DNA of 64,000 nucleotides from Sedimentisphaerales bacterium (GTDB lineage: Bacteria; Planctomycetota; Phycisphaerae; Sedimentisphaerales; SM23-30). Under the pieces are notes generated by a model that ran no database searches, was not told where the DNA came from, and was given only the letters and a program-made list of their open reading frames with translations. Below, one piece after another: positions 44,501-52,276 of this stretch (position 1 is the stretch's first letter; every line of letters starts with the position of its first letter). Where the stretch lies: positions 124,001 through 188,000 of the forward strand of contig JANQJS010000003.1 in the NCBI GenBank assembly GCA_028281535.1. The letters are read 5' to 3'. Made by a program: the position numbers and the translations under genes.

Positions 44501-44868
44501 ACAACGATACGTGCAGGGGTATTTTCAATTAAGCGTATTTTTGAATATCGATTTTGTTTATCAGGCATGGTTTTACTGCCATCGCCTTTGCGTGGCACCA
44601 TTTCATCAAAAGTAAACCTTCCATCGGGAGTTTCCAGGATGGGCAGATAGCTGGTCCCTCGCCAGAAGTATACTTTTATATTGCTGTTAATTTGCACAAC
44701 CAGCTCAGCATATTTTCCAGCTCGATAATCTTTCTCGAACTCTTCACCGATATCAATCTTGGTATAATATGCCTTAAACGTTTGAGCGATTGAAAGCTGG
44801 CTGTCAAATGTTAGGGGTCCTAAAGATACAATCACCACCATGGCGACAAGATTAGCCAATTTTGTCAT
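41584..44868 (-). CDS. Giant secreted LamG + PKD protein, paralogue D
   Basis: The longest paralogue (1094 aa) has a signal peptide (about 1-28), module 1 (about 30-170) and a first C-terminal-type beta domain (about 215-295: FAGYDAAQRCFKI ... FLIKNWGEHAIEKI). A PKD domain follows (about 308-405: VDAGKDQSI ... GSYILTLKAEDGEFSHEDTI), then LamG (about 410-660), module 2 (about 675-850) and a second C-terminal-type beta domain (about 1005-1094: SLGYDQSQAAYIL ... CVLIQGWHDDVLAKMTI). The first beta domain is absent from A-C, so D shows a duplicated two-domain unit with PKD and LamG between. It has no hyperacidic tract. It is secreted and probably acts outside the cell; the ligand is unknown. Confidence 0.87.
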   Translation of the reverse strand: MTKLANLVAMVVIVSLGPLTFDSQLSIAQTFKAYYTKIDIGEEFEKDYRAGKYAELVVQINSNIKVYFWRGTSYLPILETPDGRFTFDEMVPRKGDGSKTMPDKQNRYSKIRLIENTPARIVVHWRYAPDLSKVGLTYYVDEYFYFYPSGIVNRSFRPGATKLDDWKSPSNLKVTTSILNNNGIKTSEISSTEKRGISQVSKGYSFAGYDAAQRCFKINTDIKAFGKPLTFTVNDGLAHPAFLIKNWGEHAIEKISIKDRTIQNIKTGYLHTLAGTDLIISISENIRNNSLVTITPKHVDIPVVNQAPIVDAGKDQSIIIEDNDSEEIEYELQASVKDDGLPNSDLKIKWSKSKGPGNVDFEDETSPTTLVTFSRSGSYILTLKAEDGEFSHEDTITLHFKEKSQPVTPPIAWWTFDETQGDITTEIIGNTTSKIEGDNAIWGAGVSGSGLVFNGWSSMVSLPVEKSPFLYESFKRDVTVGELSMEAWIAIKAYPWNWCPIIQQSIPGKNGYFFGIDYYGHLGFKAAIGGGWFEVISKEKLPRNKWVHVAATYESKKGMMTIYINGQKAGDLETSGRELFMAANNQTADQLDVRIGKGTPMKPALPIRPFFTDTSEFAFDGIIDEVKIYDTYLGPDQIYKTYAQHKPNDLRRQNPDLQKRVLPGNGLQSKRFGAYYTKLKFYDTWDNRWRVGDHSDLVVQFDELPVQLIFWRGTSYIPHWVSENNIWATQEFTESGTEYGCAEPMSDKESRHSYVRIIENTPARVVLHWRYALVDVKYDSAGVEEPGQWGDWTDEYHVIYPDGVSVRAQHAWSIEPGDREWHEGIILNGPEQRPEDNLEWDAMTLANLLGESHTYSWKDGPPQGEYHGGGMREPKDRNIAVMNLKADWDPFVIGPPSDELILAAYNDPREFTKYSKFSWFNHWPMSYVISDGHHAHTVDRTTSTSMFWLDTVNEFFHLDENLGVKLYLNGMTTKPARELAKRGRSWLQAPEVTKISGAKSLGYDQSQAAYILKDPTSSIKFTLPASDENPLLNPCVLIQGWHDDVLAKMTINGQTIESGTDFRQGVTIATDGTLNKVIWIKFEATKTTNIVISK

Positions 44869-44949
44869 TTTTGCACGTCCTCTAGTTTGTTTATTTTAGG
44901 ATAATTATGTGTCAATGTAGACATCCCGTCAATGATTTCAAGGATGGTT

Positions 44950-44968
44950 GGTAGTAAACGTATCTTAC
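44950..44968 (-). promoter_or_regulatory. Motif GTAAGATAC-N5-CTACC upstream of LamG paralogue D
   Basis: The motif lies about 82 bp before the start codon and repeats both blocks and the spacing of 41366-41384. Confidence 0.4.
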
Positions 44969-45105
44969 CCGAAAATGTGACGAGCAACAACAGAAAACCT
45001 AAAGACTGTTGGCTGCAATCTAATAAAATTGGAGGTGTTAACGGTTTAAAATAAAACAACTTCTGTCGTTAAACCTCAGTTTGTAATTAAGCAAGACCAA
45101 TCAAA

Positions 45106-45396
45106 TTATAAAATACCACGTTTGATTTTGTGGATTTTGGAGCTGATATGCAGTTTGCCCTGACCTTCCCCAAGCGTGTTAACCTGTTGGAAAATCAAAT
45201 GCTCACCCACTTGAAAATCTCTGGGTTCAGTGACTAATTTTTCATAGTCGGTGATGTGTGGCTTGGGATTTTTGGTGATATAGCGATGTTCAATACTTCC
45301 TAAAAGGGCATAATGGAACATAAAGACACCATTTTTGCGTATCTCTTCTCGGCTAATCACCTCATAAATTGTGCCTGATACTGTTTTGAACTTCAT
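45106..45396 (-). CDS. Small conserved-looking protein of unknown function (96 aa)
   Basis: The ATG at 45396 has AAGGGA 7 bp upstream. The protein is mostly beta strand by composition (MKFKTVSGTIYEVISREEIR, GEHLIFQQVNTLGEGQGKL), basic, with no signal peptide or cysteines. I do not recognise a family. It stands alone between paralogue D and suhB. Confidence 0.55.
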   Translation of the reverse strand: MKFKTVSGTIYEVISREEIRKNGVFMFHYALLGSIEHRYITKNPKPHITDYEKLVTEPRDFQVGEHLIFQQVNTLGEGQGKLHISSKIHKIKRGIL

Positions 45397-45513
45397 GCGG
45401 AATCCCTTATTATACACGCTGTCGTCGCAAAGAAGGCTTGTTACAGTCAGAAACGAATTGTTAAATCCAGATGATAAGTATACTTAATATTGGGTATTTG
45501 GCTAGTAAAAAAT

Positions 45514-46296
45514 CTATTTTACCTGATGTGATTTGATTGTCGTTAAATAGTTAATTAAATCATCGTGAATGCTACCATTGGTGCCCACCGTTTCGTTGGG
45601 AATGTTCGCTTGGCCATTGTCATAGTCAGTAAGCTTGCCACCAGCTTCTTCCAGAATGAGCCAGCCCGCTGAGATGTCGTAAGGTTTTAGGTTTAGTTCC
45701 CAGAAACCTTCCATTCTGCCGCAAGCAACGTAGCAAAGATCGATGGCTGCCGAACCGTAGCGACGTATGCCGCGAATGTTGGGTAAGATTTTTTCGAAGT
45801 AGGGCATGTTGTTGTGGGTAAGATCGCTACGAACACACGCAAACCCTGTAGCTAATACAGAGTCGATCAATTTGTCACGGTTTGAAACACGAATCGGTTT
45901 ATTATTCAGTGTCGCACCACATCCTTTTTGTGCTTCGAATAATTCATCCAATGCGGGTGCATTGACTGCAGCACATTCTAAAACGCCATTTTTTTCATAG
46001 GCAATCGAAACGGAGAAGTAAAGTTGTTGATGAACAAATGACGTTGTACCATCAATCGGATCGATAATCCAGCGATGTTCGTTGCCTTCATGTTGGCCGG
46101 TTTCTTCTGCAAAGATCGCATGGTCAGGATAGGCCTTTTGGATCTCAGAAATTAAAAATGCTTCAACAGCTTCGTCGGCTTCACTGACCAGATCTTTGTC
46201 AGATTTTCGATTCACTTTTAACTCAGAGGCTTGGTTTCGATAATCCATTGCAATCTGCCCGGCTTGCGTGATGATGTTATTTAAAAATTCTTTCAT
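45514..46296 (-). CDS. suhB: Inositol monophosphatase family protein (SuhB-like)
   Basis: The 260-residue protein has the Mg-binding motifs of the family: FAEETG (about 64), WIIDPIDGTTSFVHQ (about 81-95) and the C-terminal YDISAGWLILEEAGG (about 211-225). It dephosphorylates inositol-1-phosphate or related sugar phosphates. It lies 71 bp after the symporter gene on the same strand and may be the last gene of the salvage operon, but the link is uncertain. Confidence 0.9.
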   Translation of the reverse strand: MKEFLNNIITQAGQIAMDYRNQASELKVNRKSDKDLVSEADEAVEAFLISEIQKAYPDHAIFAEETGQHEGNEHRWIIDPIDGTTSFVHQQLYFSVSIAYEKNGVLECAAVNAPALDELFEAQKGCGATLNNKPIRVSNRDKLIDSVLATGFACVRSDLTHNNMPYFEKILPNIRGIRRYGSAAIDLCYVACGRMEGFWELNLKPYDISAGWLILEEAGGKLTDYDNGQANIPNETVGTNGSIHDDLINYLTTIKSHQVK

Positions 46297-46367
46297 TATA
46301 TCTCACTATGAATGCTGATTTAGTTTAACTTGATGTCTCTATACTATAGACCTTATTCTTCATTTCG

Positions 46368-48077
46368 CTACTGTTTTCTCAGTTGATTGACGATATAGGC
46401 AATACAAAAAATGGCGATGGTAGCTAAGATTTTGGCCTGGCCTGGAAAGCCTAATAAGAATTTTCCTAACGCAAACGATGAACTTAAGATCCCCGCGCTG
46501 CCCACAATCCAATTGATAATTTGCCGCAGGCTTTTTGGGGTTTTCCTTTCTTTGGCTAGAGGTTTCCAAAATCCAAAGGGTTTTACTTTGTTATAAAAGT
46601 GTTGAAGATGATCCCGGCTGGTCGGTTTTGTGATGATCGTGATCGATAAAGACGCAATGATGGACGATGCCACCGAAATGAGAAGAATGGTTGGGTAACT
46701 AAAAATCGTTTTGTGATAGAGGATTGGCACCAATATGGATGAGGTTAAAATTGCTACGATTTCACTGTAAGCATTGATACGCCACCAGAACCAGCGCAAA
46801 ATATAGATCCCTCCTATACCACTGCTAAAGGCTAAAAGAAATTTAAATAAATCTGAAATCGAATCAAAGAGCGATGCAATCACACAGCTGATGATCATCA
46901 CGATGACATTGCAAAGTCGAGCAACCCAAACGCAATGTTTTTCGCTGGCGGTTGGATTTAGAAAACGCTTATAAATATCATTCACTAGATAAGCACTCGA
47001 TAGGTTTGTAGTGGAATCGATGGTCGACATAAATGCGGCTAAAAAGGTCATGACCATCAAACCGAGCAGAGGGGAGGGCATGAACTTTTTGATCATCATT
47101 GGGTAAGCAGCTTCCGGATCGCTCACATTTGGGAAAATAAGTATGGAAGCGAGTGCTACCAAAATCCAGGGCCAGGGCCGTAAAACATAGTGAGCGAAGT
47201 TAAACCACAAAATACTTAATAAGGCATGACGCTCATTTTTCGTTGCAGACATTCGTTGGATAAATATACCGCCTCCGTCTGCATTTTTATTGGCCCACCA
47301 TTGAACCAAAATAATTGAAGAGAAGGCGAGTATGGGGCCTTGCCAAAATTCCTTTGAGAAAAATGGTGTCCCTTCAGGTAGGAATGGAAAAAAATGTAAC
47401 GCGGGCTTCGTCAGTTTAGATAGTTCCTGTTGAAATGTTTCCAGTGACCCAAAATGTTTGATAGAGAAAATGGCTAAAATGATGGTGCCAATCATTGCGA
47501 TACAAAATTGAATCAAATCTGTGACAGTAACGCCCCAAAGGCCAGAAAGCGCAGAATAAAAGGTCGCTAGCCCAACGCAAATATAGATTGCCGTCGTTCC
47601 ATCAATATTAAATAAAACATTGAGAAATTTAATCATTGCGACAATGACCCAAGCCATCGTAATGCAATGAACGGGGACGGCCAGGTAGAAAGCTTTAATA
47701 CCGCGAAGCCATGCCGCGGCAGTGCCATCATATCGTAACTCGGTTAATTCCACATCCGTGGTCACTTCTGCACGTCGCCATAGCTTGGAAAATATAAAAA
47801 CGTTAAGTATATGTCCAATCGCAAACCCCCACATTAGCCATAAGCCATTTAGGCCTTCATTACGAATCCAGCCAGTGATAACCAAAGGCGTATCGGAGGC
47901 AAACGTGGTGGCAACCATGGATGTCCCAGCCAGCCACCAGGGAAGATTGCGACCTGATAGGAAAAAGTCATCGCTGCTTTGAGACGCACGACGAGTAAAA
48001 TAGAGACCCACCCCAAGCATAAACAAAAGGTAGGTTGCTATGATGGTCCAGTCCCAAATGGTTAATACATCAAACAT
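46368..48077 (-). CDS. Sodium/solute symporter (SSS family), putative MurNAc-type sugar importer
   Basis: The 569-residue protein has about 13-14 membrane helices and the SSS signature regions: FFLSGRNLPWWLAGTSMVAT (about 37-56), a conserved SDTPL after it, and MTFLAAFMSTIDSTTNLSSAY (about 345-365). The substrate is not directed by sequence. The gene follows murQ by 16 bp in an operon with anmK and a GH20 hexosaminidase, so N-acetylmuramate, anhydro-MurNAc or a disaccharide is a reasonable guess. The C-terminus is a longer helix-rich tail. Confidence 0.9.
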   Translation of the reverse strand: MFDVLTIWDWTIIATYLLFMLGVGLYFTRRASQSSDDFFLSGRNLPWWLAGTSMVATTFASDTPLVITGWIRNEGLNGLWLMWGFAIGHILNVFIFSKLWRRAEVTTDVELTELRYDGTAAAWLRGIKAFYLAVPVHCITMAWVIVAMIKFLNVLFNIDGTTAIYICVGLATFYSALSGLWGVTVTDLIQFCIAMIGTIILAIFSIKHFGSLETFQQELSKLTKPALHFFPFLPEGTPFFSKEFWQGPILAFSSIILVQWWANKNADGGGIFIQRMSATKNERHALLSILWFNFAHYVLRPWPWILVALASILIFPNVSDPEAAYPMMIKKFMPSPLLGLMVMTFLAAFMSTIDSTTNLSSAYLVNDIYKRFLNPTASEKHCVWVARLCNVIVMIISCVIASLFDSISDLFKFLLAFSSGIGGIYILRWFWWRINAYSEIVAILTSSILVPILYHKTIFSYPTILLISVASSIIASLSITIITKPTSRDHLQHFYNKVKPFGFWKPLAKERKTPKSLRQIINWIVGSAGILSSSFALGKFLLGFPGQAKILATIAIFCIAYIVNQLRKQ

Positions 48078-48093
48078 AATATAATTAATTTAC

Positions 48094-48987
48094 TTATTGA
48101 AGTGCTTGTCTTAATGATCCTTTGGCAAGCTTTAGTTCTTTGGTCGCTTTAGGATAATCTAATGCTTTTTTATGCATTAGAATCGCAGTTTTGACTTCAC
48201 CGTTAGATTTTTTTAGCAAGGTTTTCGTTTTTTGTCTTGAGAGTTTAGTGACTTCCATGACGATGCGTTCAGCTCGATCTTCCAGTTTTTTATTCGTCGC
48301 GTTCAAGTCAACCATCAGGTTCTGATAAACTTTTCCAATTTTGATCATCGATGCGGTTGTTAGCGTATTTAAAACCAGTTTTGTCGCGGTGCCCGCTTTC
48401 ATGCGAGTAGATCCTGTTACCACTTCTGGTCCAACGACAGGATTAATCACGACATCGACATTGAGTTTCTTTTTAACTTCTGGTGCACAGGTGATAAATG
48501 CGGTGTTGCATCCCATCGATTTAGCTTTTTTGATAGCGCCATGGACAAAAGGTGTAAGCCCGCATGCCGCAATGCCAATCACAATATCATTCGTGCGAAT
48601 TTTTTTAGTTATGATGTTTTGGCCTTCATCAAAATTATCTTCAGCACCTTCAATGGATCTTACCAGGGCGCGCTTACCACCAGCGATAATACCTTGAACC
48701 ATAGCGGGAGAGCTGCCATAGGTTGGGGGACATTCTGCTGCATCCAAAACGCCTAATCGGCCACTGGTCCCGGCACCAACATAAAAAAGACGTCCTTTGT
48801 TTTGGAATGATTGGACGATGAGATCAATTACATCTGCGATGTTCTTTTTTTCTTTGGTAATCGCTTTTATGACACGTTCGTCTTCGTCATTAATACAGCT
48901 TACCATCTCTAATGTAGAGAGTGTGTCTATGTTTCGACTACGTGGGTTTCGCTTTTCGGTGGTTAATTTGTGACGATCTTTCATCAT
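48094..48987 (-). CDS. murQ: N-acetylmuramic acid 6-phosphate etherase
   Basis: MurQ removes the lactyl ether from MurNAc-6-phosphate, giving GlcNAc-6-phosphate and D-lactate in the cytoplasm. The 297-residue protein has the SIS fold and the family hallmarks: TEKRNPRSRNIDTLSTLEM at the start, VGAGTSGRLGVLDAAECPPT (about 70-89), with the catalytic Glu in AAECPPTYG, and GPEVVTGSTRMKAGTATKL (about 186-204). Its start overlaps the end of anmK by 4 bp. Confidence 0.97.
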   Translation of the reverse strand: MMKDRHKLTTEKRNPRSRNIDTLSTLEMVSCINDEDERVIKAITKEKKNIADVIDLIVQSFQNKGRLFYVGAGTSGRLGVLDAAECPPTYGSSPAMVQGIIAGGKRALVRSIEGAEDNFDEGQNIITKKIRTNDIVIGIAACGLTPFVHGAIKKAKSMGCNTAFITCAPEVKKKLNVDVVINPVVGPEVVTGSTRMKAGTATKLVLNTLTTASMIKIGKVYQNLMVDLNATNKKLEDRAERIVMEVTKLSRQKTKTLLKKSNGEVKTAILMHKKALDYPKATKELKLAKGSLRQALQ

Positions 48988-50150
48988 GAAGGCAATGTGA
49001 TCTTTCCTAAAATTGTATTTCGTTTGGCTCCTGTAACATGGCGACTGTTAACAGGGTTTTGGTAAATAGTTTCTCTGGCTAAAATCGCAAAACAAATTGC
49101 TTCTTTCGCATCGCAGTCGATCCCGAAATCATCACTGGTTAAAAGGTCGATTGGGGCGAGCTTCTTTTTTAGCATGCTTACTAATGTATTATTATGTACA
49201 CCGCCGCCACAAAGTATAACTTCATTTAATTTTTTCGGAAGATAATTCTTATAAGCCATGCAAATCGATTCAGCTGTGAAAGCGGTCAGAGTCGCAATAA
49301 CATCTTCCTGCGATAATTTGTATTTTTTCTTATGCTTCAGAATGTTTTTAAAATAGTTTTCGCTAAAGAGTTCTCGTCCTGTCGATTTTGGAGGTGGGCA
49401 TTTGAAATAAGGGTGTTTCATCAATGATTTCAAAAGAGGTTTATTTAATGAACCCTGGGCAGCTATGTTTCCTTGGTCATCGAAATAGTTTTTGCCTTTT
49501 GTAAAAGTCGTTATTGCCATATCAATGAGCATATTGCCCGGGCCCGTATCAAAACCTATTATTTTATTTTTCCCAGCTGGCAAATATGTTACGTTACCGA
49601 TACCACCAATATTTTGTATCGCTCGATGTTTCACGTTATGGCGAAACAACACGGCATCTGCAAATGGAACCAAAGGAGCACCTTGACCGCCCGTGGCAAG
49701 ATCACCGCTTCGAAAATCATGAATAACACAGGCTCCAAAGCGTTGAGATAGGTAGTCCGCTTGACCGATCTGGTAGGTTGAGCGAATGTGATGTTTGCCA
49801 ATTTTACGTCCATCAGGATTGTGATGGATCGTTTGGCCATGTGATCCGATCAGGTCAATACTTTTAAGTGGGATATTAGATTCTTTACAGAGTCGTTCCA
49901 GAGCCAGCGAATGTAACTGGCCGATAAGTGCATTTAAATCGCTTAAGTCTCCGGCAGACTGTTTTTTGCCACTGGCAGTATCTAAAATCCATTGTCGCAC
50001 ATCATCAGGATAAGGGGTTGTTGAAAAACTCAATGGAGTGATTTTCTTCTTTGAACAATCTACAATGGCAGCATCAATGCCGTCAATAGAGGTGCCCGAC
50101 ATGAGACCTGCTATGCGAAGGGTTTTCTTTTTTGCCAGTGATTCTATCAT
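48984..50150 (-). CDS. anmK: Anhydro-N-acetylmuramic acid kinase
   Basis: AnmK opens the 1,6-anhydro ring and phosphorylates anhydro-MurNAc to MurNAc-6-phosphate, the substrate of the next gene product. The 388-residue protein has GLMSGTSIDGIDAAIVD (about 16-32), IGSHGQTIHHNP (about 98) and FDTGPGNMLIDMAI (about 199), all typical. It starts within the stop of the GH20 gene and ends within the start of murQ (4-bp overlaps), so the three are translationally coupled. Confidence 0.97.
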   Translation of the reverse strand: MIESLAKKKTLRIAGLMSGTSIDGIDAAIVDCSKKKITPLSFSTTPYPDDVRQWILDTASGKKQSAGDLSDLNALIGQLHSLALERLCKESNIPLKSIDLIGSHGQTIHHNPDGRKIGKHHIRSTYQIGQADYLSQRFGACVIHDFRSGDLATGGQGAPLVPFADAVLFRHNVKHRAIQNIGGIGNVTYLPAGKNKIIGFDTGPGNMLIDMAITTFTKGKNYFDDQGNIAAQGSLNKPLLKSLMKHPYFKCPPPKSTGRELFSENYFKNILKHKKKYKLSQEDVIATLTAFTAESICMAYKNYLPKKLNEVILCGGGVHNNTLVSMLKKKLAPIDLLTSDDFGIDCDAKEAICFAILARETIYQNPVNSRHVTGAKRNTILGKITLPS

Positions 50151-51985
50151 AGCTTCTTTAATATTTTTTCAAGCTCTTTATCAGAGCGTTTAAAAAGGTT
50201 TAGATTGTCTTTTAGTCGAGAAGGTCGATTCCGATTGAGCCAGGCTTTTTCAAATTGTTTGGCCATTGAGCGATATTCTTTTTTCAATTGACGACATTCC
50301 GTTTTATCGACGGTGCCTAGCTGTCGCAATGATTTTCCTATAATCGTACGTTTTAACGCTAATCGTTCCATTGCAACGCCACACAATATGTCCTTGAGTG
50401 TCTGCTTATCAAAGCTGGCTAACGGTTTACTCTCAATAGATAGATTTAATGCGTCAAATTTCTTTAGAAGAAGTTGACATTTTTTACTATCTAACAGATC
50501 CATTCGACTTTTTATATTTTCTCTGGTTTTCATAAGCGGTTCAACCAGTGAAAAATAAAGCCCATTCTCATTAAACCATGGGGCGCCATTTTGAGAATAG
50601 GTTGATCCCATCAGTTTTAGTGAATTGTATACTTTGCGATAATCTTTGCCAAATGTTTGCTGGCAATATCTTCGTGTAAACGTAGGCTCATTCACTTTAC
50701 CAGGTTGCCAGCTATGGGCCGCACCATGCGCGAAGCCATGCATGCTAAGTCCAAGAAGGTTGCGATGCCCATTGTCTCCCCAGTCGGTATTTAACACGCC
50801 TTTACTGCCAAATTGCTTACCTGTTTTGGCAAAGTGCCGCACATTATCCATAGCGTTGCCTAAACGGGTGCCATGCGTTTGCCAGCTACTGGTGCCAGGG
50901 CATACCATAAAGTTCAGATTTTTTTCAGCGAGTTGTTTGGTTTCTTGGATGCGTGGGCCATTGGCTTCATATTCCCAGTTTAATAAGACAATATCACGAG
51001 GTAGTTTTTTGATGATCTGAGGGTATTTCAACACAATATCTGCCCACAGGTTCATCCGTTTGCCATAGCTTTCGCAAAGACGATGCAATTTTAGTAAATA
51101 GTCTAAATAGATTTGGCCTGCACCAAGCTTATTTGCTTTTGCCTTGCTTCGTCCTTGACCTAACTCCCAGGGTTCATCACAACAGACATTAAAATCATCT
51201 GCATCGAACAAGGGAATATATTCTTCATATAATGATGAAATAAATTGAATCGATTTTGGGTCTGTTGGACAGAGTGTTGTCCCTCCCGGGTGTCCTCGAA
51301 ATCCAGGCAATTCTGCTAGAGGCTGGTATTCTTTAATCGAAAGAATTTTTTCCATATGTCCCAGGCTGGCCAGGCTGCCTACCAAGCGAATATGATGCTT
51401 TTGGCAATGCTGCTGTAATTCAAGAATGTCAGTAGGGGAAAAAGGATGAGTGCCACGTCCAATGTTTGGGTGTTGCTTAAATTGAAACACATTTTCAATG
51501 TATAGTTGAAGCTCATTGACTTTCCAGTGAGCCAACCGTTCTACCAGATTTTTTAATGTGGTTAGTTTGGGAACTTTTCCACGAGAACAATCCAATGATA
51601 TGCCACGACGATGAAATTGTGGTTTGTCTTTGATCGTACCGCATCGTAATCGTCCAATTTTTATGAGATCAATAAGTGTTTGGATGGCATAATAACAACC
51701 TGCATCGTCACCTGAGATAATAGTGATTTTATTTCTTTCAATTGAAAGTTGATAACTTTCTTTTGTGAATCGATGCTCTCGAAGTAGCCGTAACGTTGCA
51801 CTACCGTATGCATTCCAATGAATGGTTGTTTTTGAATGTTTTTGTTTTAATATTTTAGTGAGCTGGGATAGAGCCATTTCATCCGAGCGATGACAGCTGG
51901 CTAGGACCCATTCTTTTGGCCAACGGAAAAAACCGTTTTGAGGCTCAAATTTCAAGATAGGAATCAATAAATTTTCAATTGGCAT
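50147..51985 (-). CDS. GH20 beta-N-acetylhexosaminidase-like protein
   Basis: The 612-residue protein starts without signal peptide, so it may be cytoplasmic or use another export route. An N-terminal GH20b-type domain (about 1-125: ITIISGDDAGCYYAIQTLIDL) precedes the TIM barrel (about 128-480) with RRGISLDCSRGKVP. The catalytic-type Asp-Glu pair is in FNVCCDEPWELG (about 269-270). The C-terminus is helical. The family removes terminal GlcNAc/GalNAc. As the first gene before anmK and murQ it probably supplies amino sugars from muropeptides or chitin-like glycans. It would replace NagZ (GH3), which is not seen here. Confidence 0.9.
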   Translation of the reverse strand: MPIENLLIPILKFEPQNGFFRWPKEWVLASCHRSDEMALSQLTKILKQKHSKTTIHWNAYGSATLRLLREHRFTKESYQLSIERNKITIISGDDAGCYYAIQTLIDLIKIGRLRCGTIKDKPQFHRRGISLDCSRGKVPKLTTLKNLVERLAHWKVNELQLYIENVFQFKQHPNIGRGTHPFSPTDILELQQHCQKHHIRLVGSLASLGHMEKILSIKEYQPLAELPGFRGHPGGTTLCPTDPKSIQFISSLYEEYIPLFDADDFNVCCDEPWELGQGRSKAKANKLGAGQIYLDYLLKLHRLCESYGKRMNLWADIVLKYPQIIKKLPRDIVLLNWEYEANGPRIQETKQLAEKNLNFMVCPGTSSWQTHGTRLGNAMDNVRHFAKTGKQFGSKGVLNTDWGDNGHRNLLGLSMHGFAHGAAHSWQPGKVNEPTFTRRYCQQTFGKDYRKVYNSLKLMGSTYSQNGAPWFNENGLYFSLVEPLMKTRENIKSRMDLLDSKKCQLLLKKFDALNLSIESKPLASFDKQTLKDILCGVAMERLALKRTIIGKSLRQLGTVDKTECRQLKKEYRSMAKQFEKAWLNRNRPSRLKDNLNLFKRSDKELEKILKKL

Positions 51986-52034
51986 GTGCTAATTGTATCT
52001 TAGACGCTGATAAGTTCAAGACCGATATTATTAA

Positions 52035-52130
52035 ACAAAATCCTTTGTTAGTGATAACATTACGGATATTAACGATGATAACGTTGTAAATTATTTAGAC
52101 TTAGCCCTATTTGTAACAGATTGGCCATAG
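52035..52130 (+). pseudogene. Dockerin C-terminal remnant
   Basis: The frame ending in TAG at 52128 reads ...DINDDNVVNYLDLALFV TDWP, which matches the second dockerin repeat of the gene downstream (ADINEDAFVNLYDYSIFTEF WP). The D-x-N-x-D-x-x-V-N-x-x-D pattern of dockerin calcium loops is intact. An in-frame stop at 52032-52034 and the absence of a start show that the rest of the protein is gone. It is probably the tail of a lost dockerin protein. Confidence 0.7.
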
Positions 52131-52276
52131 CGAGACTCAGTGGCTTGATTTCTCGGGGGCATTTTGCTACAATAATCCACTTCTGATGCTATTATTGGTC
52201 TCATGGACGTTCTGTCCTTTTATCAATAAAATCTCAATCAAAGTAAGAGTACGTATCAATTGTATAAGGTGTATTT

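Noticed and set aside
44865-45059. Minus-strand open frame of 64 codons upstream of LamG paralogue D
   Set aside because: Its end overlaps the paralogue D start (ATGA), but the sequence has no good ribosome site or protein-like pattern and covers the leader with the shared motif.
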